Source: Promethearchaeota archaeon
Lineage (GTDB): Archaea; Asgardarchaeota; Lokiarchaeia; Helarchaeales; RDOG01
Reading direction: 5' to 3'
Assembly: GCA_011365055.1 (NCBI GenBank)
Contig: RDOG01000013.1
Coordinates: 44,343-108,342 of the forward strand
Length of the DNA stretch: 64,000 nucleotides
Translations under genes and position numbers: made by a program
Shown here: positions 1-9,272 of the stretch, piece by piece
Layout: the number at the start of each line of letters is the position of its first letter
How positions within the stretch are numbered: position 1 is the first letter of the stretch
The notes under the pieces: generated by a model
Told to the model about the DNA's origin: nothing
Seen by the model: only the letters and a program-made list of their open reading frames with translations
Databases searched by the model: none

Positions 1-930
1 ATGCTTCATAAACGATAATAATTCTTTCATAAGAACAACAGAAGCAGAAACTGAAGATAAAAGAGATTTTCCTTCCGAAATAGCATTTGGATCTACATCA
101 GCTTTATCTAATAATATTCTTACTTCCTTCAATTCATCCCATAACATAAACATTTTAGCAAAATAATTCTTCATAAAGATATCTAATCCGTAATAAAAGC
201 CCAAAATATTAATAAGGTCTTCAAATCTCTCAGGATTTTCGCTAATAATAATCAATCCTTCAGTTCCAAAGAATATTTTTGTTTTATTATCTGATAAATC
301 ATGAAATTTTATTGTTACTGAAAGTATTTGATTTAATTCGTTCTCGAAATCTTCACCATCGGCATATTCACAAGCAGGTTTATGTGGTGTAATTTCCTTA
401 GCAATCATGATTATAAATTTATTTCGATGTTCAGGTACGTTAGAGAATACCAGATCTAATAAACGTCTTTGATAAGTACTCAATAAATTATTAATCATTG
501 CTGAACTATCCATTACCAAATCAGCTATAACTCTTGTTAATTTATCCAAGGAAAAATTCTTTTCATTATCAATAGAAATTAGTCTTGCACCATAAATAAC
601 TCGTCCATATGCGTCCACATAAACGCAAATATTTTCTTGTTGAGCAACTACCTCTTCATATGTAATACTTGCATCAAAAATTACGTAATCGTTAGGATCA
701 TGATCTTTTACTGTAACACGCGTCAATGCTTCCTCTATATGAAAAGTTGCTTTTTCTGGTTCTCTATCAATCATTCCGCTTAAAAGTCCGTCTTTAACAT
801 CTTTCTGCGTATCTAATTCTTCATTAAACGCAATTATATGATTTGAAGAAAACGGAATATATTCATTTATATAAATTTTTAAGTCTTTCAAAAAAGTAAA
901 TTCTCTTAATTCGTCCTTAATCGTCGTCAT
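1..930 (-). CDS. Hypothetical protein, C-terminus cut by window edge
   Basis: An uninterrupted minus-strand frame runs from an ATG at 930 (MTTIKDELREF) to the first base of the window, giving 310 visible residues without a stop. I recognise no domain. The visible part is soluble, acidic and mixed alpha/beta (FSSNHIIAFNEELD near residue 30, YVIFDASITYEE, ICVYVDAYGRVIYGAR), with no membrane segment or Cys cluster. Its start lies inside the last 14 bases of the upstream zinc-ribbon gene, so the two are probably translationally coupled and act together. The role is unknown. The frame is certain; the C-terminus is not visible. Confidence 0.75.
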   Translation of the reverse strand, partial: MTTIKDELREFTFLKDLKIYINEYIPFSSNHIIAFNEELDTQKDVKDGLLSGMIDREPEKATFHIEEALTRVTVKDHDPNDYVIFDASITYEEVVAQQENICVYVDAYGRVIYGARLISIDNEKNFSLDKLTRVIADLVMDSSAMINNLLSTYQRRLLDLVFSNVPEHRNKFIIMIAKEITPHKPACEYADGEDFENELNQILSVTIKFHDLSDNKTKIFFGTEGLIIISENPERFEDLINILGFYYGLDIFMKNYFAKMFMLWDELKEVRILLDKADVDPNAISEGKSLLSSVSASVVLMKELLSFMKH

Positions 931-1687
931 TAGTTTTATCTCTCCTTTTATATTTTGATGCGTCTACATATCTTTGTTTCTTCCACCATTCATCCCTTTT
1001 TCCACTTTTACGAGAAATAGTATCAAGTGAACCATCCTCTTTTTTCTGTGATGATGTGATATATCCTTCCTTGGGTAGAACTTTTGGTTCTAATGTTGAT
1101 TCTTGTTCATCTTCCCAAGGTATGACACAAGTACCAATTTTTTTTCTTTTAGTTAAAGCTGTTACAATTTGAACTGGTACACAAACATATGAAACATCTT
1201 CAATTTCGCTTATCTCAGTATTCATCATATTTCCACATTCTGCGCACCTCATGTAAATATCTGTTTTCTTTACAATAACATCAAATAGTTTCCCACAATT
1301 ACATTTAATTAATCTATCGACTTCTTGTTTATCTTCATCAGGAATTAACTCTATATATTCTGCACCTTTTCGAGTAATTGTGTAAGAATAAATATAGAAA
1401 TGTCTTCGAGTCGCTAATCGAATTTTTTTCAATAATCCGAGCTCTCTAAGATCATTTAAATCATCCTCGCCTTCTTGGCTCACGTTGACGTATCTTCTAT
1501 TATCAATATAAAAAATACTTTGTGGTGCATAATCATAATCGAATATTTTATCAATTATTCCCTTAAAAATTAGACCTTTTAATGGTAAATCCTTTAATAC
1601 TAACTTTCCATATTCACTTTCTTGTTTTGTATAGTTACCAATCATATATAACAATCTTTTCATCTGTACTGTAATCTTGCCTTCCAT
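917..1687 (-). CDS. Predicted winged-helix-like protein with zinc ribbon
   Basis: 256 aa. The N-terminal ~115 residues look like a basic helical/wing fold (LNDLRELGLLKKIRLATRRH, ITRKGAEYIELI), reminiscent of archaeal winged-helix proteins. A four-Cys zinc ribbon follows at about residues 129-153 (CNCGK ... CAEC). The last ~60 residues are charged and low complexity, probably disordered. The start ATG at 1687 has a GAGATGA Shine-Dalgarno five bases upstream. It overlaps the start of the next gene (1-930), indicating a two-gene operon. A DNA- or RNA-binding role is inferred from the ribbon and wing-like pattern only; the family is not one I can name. Confidence 0.7.
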   Translation of the reverse strand: MEGKITVQMKRLLYMIGNYTKQESEYGKLVLKDLPLKGLIFKGIIDKIFDYDYAPQSIFYIDNRRYVNVSQEGEDDLNDLRELGLLKKIRLATRRHFYIYSYTITRKGAEYIELIPDEDKQEVDRLIKCNCGKLFDVIVKKTDIYMRCAECGNMMNTEISEIEDVSYVCVPVQIVTALTKRKKIGTCVIPWEDEQESTLEPKVLPKEGYITSSQKKEDGSLDTISRKSGKRDEWWKKQRYVDASKYKRRDKTNDDD

Positions 1688-2104
1688 TTATTTCATCTCT
1701 TGATTTATAATTTCTTTTTTTTTAATAGATTGACATAATTATAGGTCTTTTTTTTAAAATTGAATTACATGCATAATTTTCCTAATTAAATTAAAAAAAT
1801 TTTGTTTCAATAACATTTGTTAAATCTTTTTTCAAAAAATATAAAGGTTTATGTTATCTTAAAAGCGACAAATGAATAGAAAGTAAAAACTTGAGAAGGA
1901 TATAGAGAAAATAAATTATAAGAATTAATCTTCCAAAGTAAGAATATTATTAATCTTAAATATTAAGACTTTTTTAATTTTTTTTTATGAATTCTGATAG
2001 AATTAGTCTCTCTATTACTCTTATTGAGAGATTTAATTTTATATAAAGATTTAAATTTTTACTTAAGTTTTTTTTATTAAAAATAATTACTAAGCGAGAG
2101 AAAA
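1688..2104. other. Intergenic region between divergent genes
   Basis: 417 bases of A/T-rich DNA between the divergent zinc-ribbon gene and the M28 peptidase gene. It must hold promoters for both. Runs such as AAAAAATATAAAGG near 1836 resemble archaeal TATA/BRE sequences but I cannot assign them. No coding frame, tRNA or repeat seen. Confidence 0.5.
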
Positions 2105-3295
2105 TTGTCTGTTGATAATAGTTATATTGGGTATATTACCGAATTTATTACAACAATCAATTCGGAAATAGGTTCTCGTGAACCTGGTAGCGGAAAGGAA
2201 AAACAATTTGCTGAGATAATTGAAAATGAGTTAAAGAAATATTGCAATGGGACAAAAATAGAATCTTTTAAATTCACCATTGCTTTTTTAACATTTTTAA
2301 AAATAATGGTTTTGGCTTTTATCATTTCAATTATTTTTTATTGGTTCTCTCCACTAGTAAGTATCATCATAATTTCTTTCACTTGGCTTGTTATATACTT
2401 AGAATTTTTTCGTTATAAAGAATTTATAGATCCAGTTTTTAGGAAGAAGGAATCTCAAAATGTTATTGGAGTTATCAATCCAAAATCCATGGATGATGTG
2501 AAGAATGTTTTAATAGTATCTGCTCATCATGACACAGCTTATCAATACAGATTCATGATAAGAAACGAAGATCGAAGTTTGATTTTAATTTGGGTTGGAA
2601 TTCTCACTAGTTTTTTTCCATTATCTATATCAATACTCAAATATATTTTTACTGGATACCAATTTTTTACATTACCAAATATTTTAGATATTAATTTAAT
2701 ATTTTTCATATTAGGATTAATCATATCAAGTTTAATTCCTTTATATGTGTTGATTTATAAATTTTTTAGTTTTAGACCTGTCTTAAAGGTCGTTGACGAC
2801 GTAGTTGGTGTTGCAACATGCTTGGCATTCGCTAAATATCTTCACGAACATAAAGATGACGAATTTTATCCAAAAAAAACTCAAATAAAAATCCTATCTT
2901 ATGGCGCAGAAGAAGCGGGTTTAAGAGGTTCAAAACAATATATTAAAGATCATTTAGGTGAAATCTCTCAATTTGAAACAGTTAATTTAAATCTACACTT
3001 AACTAATGGGGAAAATCTCTTATTAATTAAAGAAGAAAAATCGTTGAACGCTTTACATTCAATGGAAATAATCGAACAGATAAATAGATTAGAAAATAAT
3101 CAAGATTTTAAAACTGTAAATTTGAGGTTTGGCGGAACCAGCGCTGCAGTCTTTTCAAAAAATAAAATTAAAGCAATTACAATTGCAAATTCAAAATTGA
3201 GTGCGTTTCCTGACATTTTAAAAAATATTAATGAAGAATCTTTAAAAAATTTATTACAATTTCTCCTAAATTATCTAAAATATTTTGATTCGTGA
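2105..3295 (+). CDS. Membrane-embedded M28-family metallopeptidase
   Basis: 396 aa. M28 zinc aminopeptidases bind two metals through H-x-D, D, E-E, D/E and H ligands. Visible here are SAHHDT (H142/D143), a VDDVVG segment (D231-D232) and GAEEAG (E269-E270), plus the family's late GGTSAAVF loop near 343. The catalytic domain is interrupted by hydrophobic spans (about 60-78, 82-100, 160-180, 195-222), so it is membrane anchored; the side of the membrane is not clear. The final His ligand is not obvious, so activity is uncertain. The start is TTG at 2105 behind GAGAG. It stands alone as a transcription unit before the HerA-like gene. A membrane M28 peptidase acting on peptides is the best call; the substrate is unknown. 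Confidence 0.8.
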   Translation: MSVDNSYIGYITEFITTINSEIGSREPGSGKEKQFAEIIENELKKYCNGTKIESFKFTIAFLTFLKIMVLAFIISIIFYWFSPLVSIIIISFTWLVIYLEFFRYKEFIDPVFRKKESQNVIGVINPKSMDDVKNVLIVSAHHDTAYQYRFMIRNEDRSLILIWVGILTSFFPLSISILKYIFTGYQFFTLPNILDINLIFFILGLIISSLIPLYVLIYKFFSFRPVLKVVDDVVGVATCLAFAKYLHEHKDDEFYPKKTQIKILSYGAEEAGLRGSKQYIKDHLGEISQFETVNLNLHLTNGENLLLIKEEKSLNALHSMEIIEQINRLENNQDFKTVNLRFGGTSAAVFSKNKIKAITIANSKLSAFPDILKNINEESLKNLLQFLLNYLKYFDS

Positions 3296-3410
3296 AAATT
3301 TAACTTAATTTTTATAAATATTTTATCTCCATTTACCTAAAAATGAATTAAAATACATGTATTAATTAATGAAAATTAAGATGTAAAAGACTCATGTGAG
3401 ATGACACCAT

Positions 3411-5177
3411 ATGGAAGAAGATCAGGAAAACAAAGAAATTATTGACCAAATGAATATTGCTTTAAAAAAATTAAAAGATTGGTTACAATCTAAAACATTT
3501 ACTTCTAAGTCTGAACGTTTTGAGGGTAGAGAACCCATTGGAGCAGTAACGGCACCAATTAAAAACGAAAAATTTGTTTATGTGGTGATTTCAAGAGAAG
3601 ATAAGGAACAAATTCCACAATTATCTCAAATTTTGTTAATTTTTGATGAGAGATTTGATGCGATCGTATCTGGAATCGTAACTGGATATAAAATAACAAA
3701 ATCTGATTTAGATTTAAATAATGCGGTCATAAAAGTCGATTTATTAAATTCTCATGGTGTCAATTTACGGGATATTAGAAAAGTAAAGATCATTTTAAAT
3801 CCTGGATCTCCAGTATTTATGGCTTTACCCGAGGAAGTGTTAAATGTTCATGGATATCCTTCTCCTTCAGAAGGAATAACTTTGGGGATTATATTGGAGA
3901 ATGAAGAATTATTACGCACTGAAGATGGACCTATTAAATATATCTTGAAGGATGATTTTATTTCAAAACACATTTGTATTTCGGGAGTCACAGGGCAAGG
4001 TAAATCAGTCTTATTAAAGAACATGATTTTTGAATTGGTTACAAAGCCTACCAATCTTATAGTTTTTGATACTCAAGGTGATTTAGTACAAGTCATGAAA
4101 AAGATGCCAGAAGAGTATTTAGATGCAGAATCAAGATTATTATTAAATGATTTAAACTTGAAATATCAAGGTTTAGAAGATAATTTAGTCCGTAAAGCCA
4201 TTAAATTTTATAAGCCTGTTTTTACTAAAGTGGGTGGCTTTTTAGATACGTTTCCGTGGGAAAATTTTGGATTGGAATCAAAATTTATAAGATCAGGTGA
4301 AGAATTATCTCTTTATTTACCTGAACTTACACAAAAAGCTCGAAACGCGCTGATGGGGTTATACAAAATTTTTACAGACGAACATCAAACCTTTCATTTA
4401 GATAGTTTCATTCAATGGATGAAAGGAAATGAGAAAGAAATCGATAAAAATCAAGTAGCTTGGACTGATATGAAAAATTCTAGAGAAATAAAATTGGCGA
4501 AATCTACTTCAGCGAATTTATTAAGGGAATTAGAAAATTTTTCCGCACGTGGTATTTTTGATCAAGTAACCCAACCGGACATACAAGATATATTAAGCAA
4601 AAAAATCGTATTCTTTTATCTTCCCAGAATAATTGGATATGAAGAAGTAAGAACCCTTTTAGTATTCGATATAATTTCTAAAATTATAAACTTTAAAATG
4701 CAAGCTGCAAATCAAGACAAATTTCCAGGGTTTCTTTCACGCCAATCTATCATTATTATCGACGAAGCTCATGAAATTCTTCCAAATCCATATGGATTAT
4801 CTGGATACGAAAACATTTTCTCAGAATATGTTGATCGTGAATTTTGTCTTTTAGCTGCAGAAGGTAGAAAGTATAATGTTTCTCAAATTACTGCTTCTCA
4901 AAGATTGCGAAAATTAAACCCAAATGTGGTTGAACAATCTAATACACAGATTTTTTTTAGAGGATCAAAAAAAGATATTGACACGCTTTCCATCCCATTA
5001 AACTTGAAGAAAGAACTTTTTACATTAAAGGTAGGTCATGCAATTGTAAATTCGCCAGGGAATCTCCCGATGAAAAATGATCAAGAAATTAAAGTCATTC
5101 CGCCTAAATTTTTGCATGTAAATCCATTAACGGCTTCAAAATTAGTCCATGAAGGCAAAATTAAAAAAATTAGTTAA
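3411..5177 (+). CDS. HerA/DUF87-like FtsK-HerA superfamily ATPase
   Basis: 588 aa. Residues ~40-140 form a beta-rich HAS-barrel-like region (QILLIFDERFDAIVSG). A RecA-like ATPase follows with Walker A GVTGQGKS at 192-199 and Walker B IIIIDEAHE near 450, then a late RGSKKDID segment and a C-terminal LKVGHAIV strand typical of HerA. HerA proteins are hexameric DNA translocases that work with NurA in end resection; related ATPases act in defence or conjugation. No NurA, Mre11 or Rad50 gene adjoins it, so it may be a stand-alone DUF87 translocase. The start ATG at 3411 follows GAGATGA. Family assignment is firm, the specific process is not. Confidence 0.85.
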   Translation: MEEDQENKEIIDQMNIALKKLKDWLQSKTFTSKSERFEGREPIGAVTAPIKNEKFVYVVISREDKEQIPQLSQILLIFDERFDAIVSGIVTGYKITKSDLDLNNAVIKVDLLNSHGVNLRDIRKVKIILNPGSPVFMALPEEVLNVHGYPSPSEGITLGIILENEELLRTEDGPIKYILKDDFISKHICISGVTGQGKSVLLKNMIFELVTKPTNLIVFDTQGDLVQVMKKMPEEYLDAESRLLLNDLNLKYQGLEDNLVRKAIKFYKPVFTKVGGFLDTFPWENFGLESKFIRSGEELSLYLPELTQKARNALMGLYKIFTDEHQTFHLDSFIQWMKGNEKEIDKNQVAWTDMKNSREIKLAKSTSANLLRELENFSARGIFDQVTQPDIQDILSKKIVFFYLPRIIGYEEVRTLLVFDIISKIINFKMQAANQDKFPGFLSRQSIIIIDEAHEILPNPYGLSGYENIFSEYVDREFCLLAAEGRKYNVSQITASQRLRKLNPNVVEQSNTQIFFRGSKKDIDTLSIPLNLKKELFTLKVGHAIVNSPGNLPMKNDQEIKVIPPKFLHVNPLTASKLVHEGKIKKIS

Positions 5178-5209
5178 GTAAATAATAAAAGAAAAAAAAA
5201 ATTGGAAAG

Positions 5210-5662
5210 TTACATTCCTGCTGCAGCTTCTTTTTCTAGCTGCCTAATTTGTTTTTCTAAATCTTTAATTTTATTTCTTGCTTCTTTTTCGAGGTTTTTC
5301 TTATCATTTAAAAGATCTTTTTGTGCAACATCTTTTTGTTTTCCAATATCTTTTTCTACGTTTCCTACGTTTTTATCTTCTATTTTTAGAGTATTTTGAG
5401 CATTTTTTAAAGCATTTTTTGCTTCATTTAATTCATTTTTTGCATTATCAAAATTTGATTGTGCTTTTTCGAGTTCTGAAGTTTTAATGTTAACTTGTTC
5501 CTCAGCAGCGTTTTTTGCGCCTACTGCTGCATCTAATTCATCTTTTCCCTTTGCATCAATATCTGATAATTTATCCCCGAGCTCTTTATCTTTAGCTGCT
5601 AAATCAGCATTTAATTGTTTTTCAATAGCGCTAATTTCTTCTTTTAATTCATCAATTGACAT
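5210..5662 (-). CDS. Alanine/lysine-rich coiled-coil protein
   Basis: About 150 aa, almost entirely heptad-like and rich in K, E, A, N and D, with no hydrophobic or Cys motif. It should form a long soluble coiled coil. I chose the ATG at 5662 (MSIDELKEEI) because GGTGA lies seven bases upstream; an in-frame TTG at 5674 would add four residues. It is convergent with the HerA-like gene and ends 32 bases from it. No partner gene is evident and the function is unknown; a structural or scaffold role is only a guess. Plus-strand frames over it are shadows of its biased composition. Confidence 0.7.
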   Translation of the reverse strand: MSIDELKEEISAIEKQLNADLAAKDKELGDKLSDIDAKGKDELDAAVGAKNAAEEQVNIKTSELEKAQSNFDNAKNELNEAKNALKNAQNTLKIEDKNVGNVEKDIGKQKDVAQKDLLNDKKNLEKEARNKIKDLEKQIRQLEKEAAAGM

Positions 5663-6025
5663 TTTTTTCACCAAAATTTAATTATCGTTTTCTAATGTAG
5701 ATTTTTCTTCCTTAAATACATTCTTGAATTTCCAGCCTTTCAAAGTAGTTGACAGAAGGCTAGAAGCGTTACATCTTCTTAATTTAAAGGAAATTTTGAA
5801 GTGTTTTATTTTGATGAAATAATTATTATTTGAATAGTATTTAAGTGTTTATCTATAGCATATTTTACCGTACTACGAATCTCTACCATTTTTATTCAAA
5901 TAAGCTCAATTTTTAAAGAAATTCAGATTTTTATAACTATTGAAAGATATATATAAAGAAATTGATATCCATTATATAATTAAGTTTTTTATTTTATGAT
6001 TCTGGATTAATCTAATGGTGTTTTC
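5663..6025. other. Intergenic region with TATA-like promoter
   Basis: About 360 bases between divergent genes. A short inverted repeat AGCCTT/AAGGCT lies near 5733-5760. ATATATATAAAG near 5947 looks like an archaeal TATA box for the DUF2240 gene, about 75 bases before its GTG start. No further coding signal. Confidence 0.4.
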
Positions 6026-6625
6026 GTGGTCACTGGGAAAGATATTTTATGGAGTATTTCAATTCCTTTTCGCATCAAGAATTCTTTTGAGTTAGATGCA
6101 ACTGAATTTGTAAATTTGTTAGTATTCGAGTCACTTGATGTATTTTCAATAGAAATTGCAAAAAAATTAATAACACTTGCACAAGAAAAAGGATTTATTG
6201 AAATAAAGGATAATAAAATGAAATATAAATTGCCTGATTTATGGAAACCCATGATTTATAAGTTAGATTGGGTTCCAAATTTTGATGATATAGGTGATGT
6301 ACATGAATATAATTTGCCATCTCTCGAAAAAGTTCCAGAATTACAATATATTCCCAAAATTTCAAGCACTTTAACTATAAAATCTGAAAGTGATTTCATT
6401 GATGAATTAACGGAAAAGGATTCCACCATTCGTAAAGAACGAACTATCATTGAAAATGAAGTGAAAATGGAATCTATAAAAGAAAAAAAACCAAAAAAGA
6501 AATCTGTTGAGGAAATTATAGAAGAAAAAAAATCTCCAGCTCCTAAAAAAATCGGCAAAAAACCTAAAAAACATGCAAAAAAAGACCAAGATAAGAAAGT
6601 GAAATCATTAGAAGATTTTTTTTAA
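6026..6625 (+). CDS. DUF2240 family protein with basic C-terminal tail
   Basis: 199 aa. Residues 10-75 match the archaeal DUF2240 pattern: IPFRIKNSFELDATEF, then FSIEIAKKLITLAQEKGFIE, a small helical winged-helix-like module found in Euryarchaeota and Asgards. Residues ~140-199 are a Lys-rich, probably disordered tail (KKPKKKSVEEI, KKPKKHAKKDQDKK) that could bind nucleic acid. The start is GTG at 6026. The gene stands alone before the glycyl-radical enzyme. Family function is unknown; a DNA/RNA-associated role is inferred from the tail. The N-terminal family match is from memory of haloarchaeal homologues. Confidence 0.7.
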   Translation: MVTGKDILWSISIPFRIKNSFELDATEFVNLLVFESLDVFSIEIAKKLITLAQEKGFIEIKDNKMKYKLPDLWKPMIYKLDWVPNFDDIGDVHEYNLPSLEKVPELQYIPKISSTLTIKSESDFIDELTEKDSTIRKERTIIENEVKMESIKEKKPKKKSVEEIIEEKKSPAPKKIGKKPKKHAKKDQDKKVKSLEDFF

Positions 6626-6753
6626 TTTGAAACAAGTTTTAATTTATGAAAATCTTTCAATAAAACCGCATAAACACCCGAAATTGAGTAAATTTAAATA
6701 AAACCAATTATTAGATGTACTTAGATTTTGATTAGTAGTTTAATTTTCTTAAG

Positions 6754-9264
6754 ATGATTGAAATGAGTAATTCAAGAACCGAATCTAGCAAGCACGATCA
6801 AAAATTTAAAATTGCAGAACCACATGATCTTTCAGAACGTTCAAATTGGCTCCGAACTTATTATTTTAAAGGGAAGGGTTTAGAACGTGAATGGATCAAT
6901 GAATTTATGTCTTTTAATCTCTATCCAGGTGAACGGATTTGGGCTGAAACTGATTATTATATCGTACCTGAAACCTATTTTTATATTGGGAAAAAGAGTT
7001 GGGGTGTTCTAAGTCGGTCAGTTACAAACATGGCACAACAAGTGAAAGTTCCAGACAACTTTTGGGAGAAATCCCTCCCTGAAAGGAGAATGATTTTTTT
7101 TGAGACTGTTTTGCTTGATTACGTGCCACAAGAAATTATTGGACCCGAGCTACTTGCAGGTGGTCGTTTTAATCTTCAGTTAAGCAAATGTTTAACGAAT
7201 AAGATTCAAAAAGAATTTGATAAACGAAATTTAAAATGTCGTCATGAAGTTTTTGAATATCATGATCAAGGATTTGGGAATGTTGGGGCTGCTGGAGGTC
7301 ATTTAATACCCGATTATGAAACAGTGGTAAAAAAAGGGTTCAAGCATGTTTACGAGAAAGCGAAAATAGTATATAATGGCCTATCTGAAATAGAAAAAAA
7401 AGGATCAAAAGGTGAAGAATTAAGAGCTATAATGATAGCTGCGGAAATTACTAAAAAATTAGCTGCGAAATATGCTGAAGAATGTAAAAGATTGAGTGAA
7501 ATAACTTCAGATCCCAACCGATCAAATGAATTGAAAGAAATGGCGAGAAATTGTGAAATCGTGCCATGGGAACCTGCAGAAACATTCTGGCAAGCCGTCC
7601 AGGCTGTCTGGTTCGCGCACATGCTTGTCATGGCAGAAGAATCTTATCCTGGTCCTGGCGTGTCTTTTGGAAGGTTTGATCAATATATAGGAGATCTCTA
7701 CAAGAAAGATGTCATTGATAATAAAACTATTACGAAAGAATTTGCTAAGGATATTTTAGGTTCTTTCTGGTTTCATTGTAATACCGCTTATGATGCTCAG
7801 ATTCAAGTAGGAGGAAATCAAGGAATTACTGCTGGATTTGGTCAATTAATGACGTTATCTGGATGTGGTCCAAATGGTGAAGATTTAACTAACGATTTAA
7901 CTTATACTATTTTAGAAGTGATTGATGAATGGCACCCTATTCTAGAACCCAAACCAAATATTAGGTTACATAGAAATTCTCCTGAGAAATTAATTGACCG
8001 AATTGTTGAAATGATAATGCATTCTCAAGGTGCTCCATTTTTACTCAATTTTGACGAGCGTAGTATAGAAGGCTTGGTTCTAGAAGGCATTCCAAGAGAT
8101 GAAGCATGGAATTACGCATGTGTAGGTTGCCTCGAAAACACAATGCAAGGAAATGATCGGTCAGGAACTGTTAATTGTAATCCAAATTTAACTAAATCTT
8201 TGGAGTTAACTTTGTGGAATGGAAAGAGCGTGTTTTACAAGGGTGAAAGAGCAAAGAAAGCAAAACAATTAGGACCAAAAACGGGTAATCCCGAAGAATT
8301 TCAAACTTGGGATCAATTCCTAAATGCATGGATTGAGCAAATTAAATTTCTTATAAAATATACCGTGAACGTTTATAATGATACTGAACAATTTAGAGCG
8401 GACTTCATGCCAACGCCATATCTTAGCTCTATTGTGAGAGGTTGTATAGAAAAAGGAATTGATATTAGACGGGGAGGACCTGAAATACGCTTTATTACTG
8501 TTGAAGGTGTTGGATATGCAACTCTTGTTGACTCTTTATTAGCAATTAAGAAGTTCGTTTATGATGAGAAAAAATACACTATTGTAGAAATAAAAGATGC
8601 CCTGTTACACAATTTTCAAGGGAAAAAGGAATATGAATTGATGCAAACAACCTTAAAGCATAAAGCTCCAAAATTTGGAAACGATGATGATGAAGCGGAT
8701 GAAATTGCCAGGATTGTCATGGAAACTTGGACAAAGGAAACTTTCAAGTATCATACTCCTACAAATTTTCAATTCAGACCTGGCATGCTATCTTGGAATT
8801 ATTGGGCTGGTGAAGATGCAGCTTTCGCGCCAGCAACTCCTGACGGACGGTTAGCTGGAACATTTTTATCCAATGCAATCTGTCCAACGAATGGCGTGGA
8901 TATTAATGGTCCGACTGCAGTAACTAATTCTGTGGGCAAATGTCTTGGAGGAAAAACTGAAAATGGCGAATATATTAATTACCTTCCTAATGGTGCAAGT
9001 CATACAATCACGTTTTCTCCAACATTATTACGAAAACCAGAAAATAAGGAAAAATTCAAGGCATTTCTACGAGGATATGTTGAAAATGGCGGTACTGCCT
9101 TACAAATTAATATTCTTGATGCCGAAATTTTGAAAGAAGCACAAATAAATCCTGTTGAATATGCAAATTTATTAGTACGGGTGACCGGTTATAATTCTTA
9201 TTTTGTTACGCTCGGAAAGGAGCTTCAAGATGAGATTATAGCGCGAGAAATGCATAAAATGTAG
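6754..9264 (+). CDS. Glycyl-radical enzyme, dehydratase/decarboxylase (CxE) type
   Basis: 836 aa, full length for the PFL-like family. The thiyl-radical loop is CVGCLEN, with Cys459 followed two residues later by Glu461. This Cys-x-Glu arrangement marks eliminases and decarboxylases (glycerol/diol dehydratase, choline lyase, arylacetate decarboxylases) rather than pyruvate formate-lyase, which has adjacent cysteines. The C-terminal fingerprint RVTGYNSYF puts the glycyl radical at Gly812, 24 residues from the end. The enzyme is cytoplasmic and oxygen sensitive. An extra Cys456 sits just before the catalytic Cys. The next gene, nine bases on, is a flavin split-barrel protein; no radical-SAM activase is near. 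The substrate cannot be read from sequence; aryl- or indole-acetate decarboxylation is one possibility. Confidence 0.9.
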   Translation: MIEMSNSRTESSKHDQKFKIAEPHDLSERSNWLRTYYFKGKGLEREWINEFMSFNLYPGERIWAETDYYIVPETYFYIGKKSWGVLSRSVTNMAQQVKVPDNFWEKSLPERRMIFFETVLLDYVPQEIIGPELLAGGRFNLQLSKCLTNKIQKEFDKRNLKCRHEVFEYHDQGFGNVGAAGGHLIPDYETVVKKGFKHVYEKAKIVYNGLSEIEKKGSKGEELRAIMIAAEITKKLAAKYAEECKRLSEITSDPNRSNELKEMARNCEIVPWEPAETFWQAVQAVWFAHMLVMAEESYPGPGVSFGRFDQYIGDLYKKDVIDNKTITKEFAKDILGSFWFHCNTAYDAQIQVGGNQGITAGFGQLMTLSGCGPNGEDLTNDLTYTILEVIDEWHPILEPKPNIRLHRNSPEKLIDRIVEMIMHSQGAPFLLNFDERSIEGLVLEGIPRDEAWNYACVGCLENTMQGNDRSGTVNCNPNLTKSLELTLWNGKSVFYKGERAKKAKQLGPKTGNPEEFQTWDQFLNAWIEQIKFLIKYTVNVYNDTEQFRADFMPTPYLSSIVRGCIEKGIDIRRGGPEIRFITVEGVGYATLVDSLLAIKKFVYDEKKYTIVEIKDALLHNFQGKKEYELMQTTLKHKAPKFGNDDDEADEIARIVMETWTKETFKYHTPTNFQFRPGMLSWNYWAGEDAAFAPATPDGRLAGTFLSNAICPTNGVDINGPTAVTNSVGKCLGGKTENGEYINYLPNGASHTITFSPTLLRKPENKEKFKAFLRGYVENGGTALQINILDAEILKEAQINPVEYANLLVRVTGYNSYFVTLGKELQDEIIAREMHKM

Positions 9265-9272
9265 GTGATGAA

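Noticed and set aside
5202..5681. Hydrophobic plus-strand frames over the coiled-coil gene
   Set aside because: They are complements of Lys/Glu/Ala-rich coding sequence, giving Phe/Leu/Ser-rich artefacts.
6754..9264. Pyruvate formate-lyase
   Set aside because: The active-site loop has Cys-Leu-Glu rather than the adjacent Cys-Cys of pyruvate formate-lyase.
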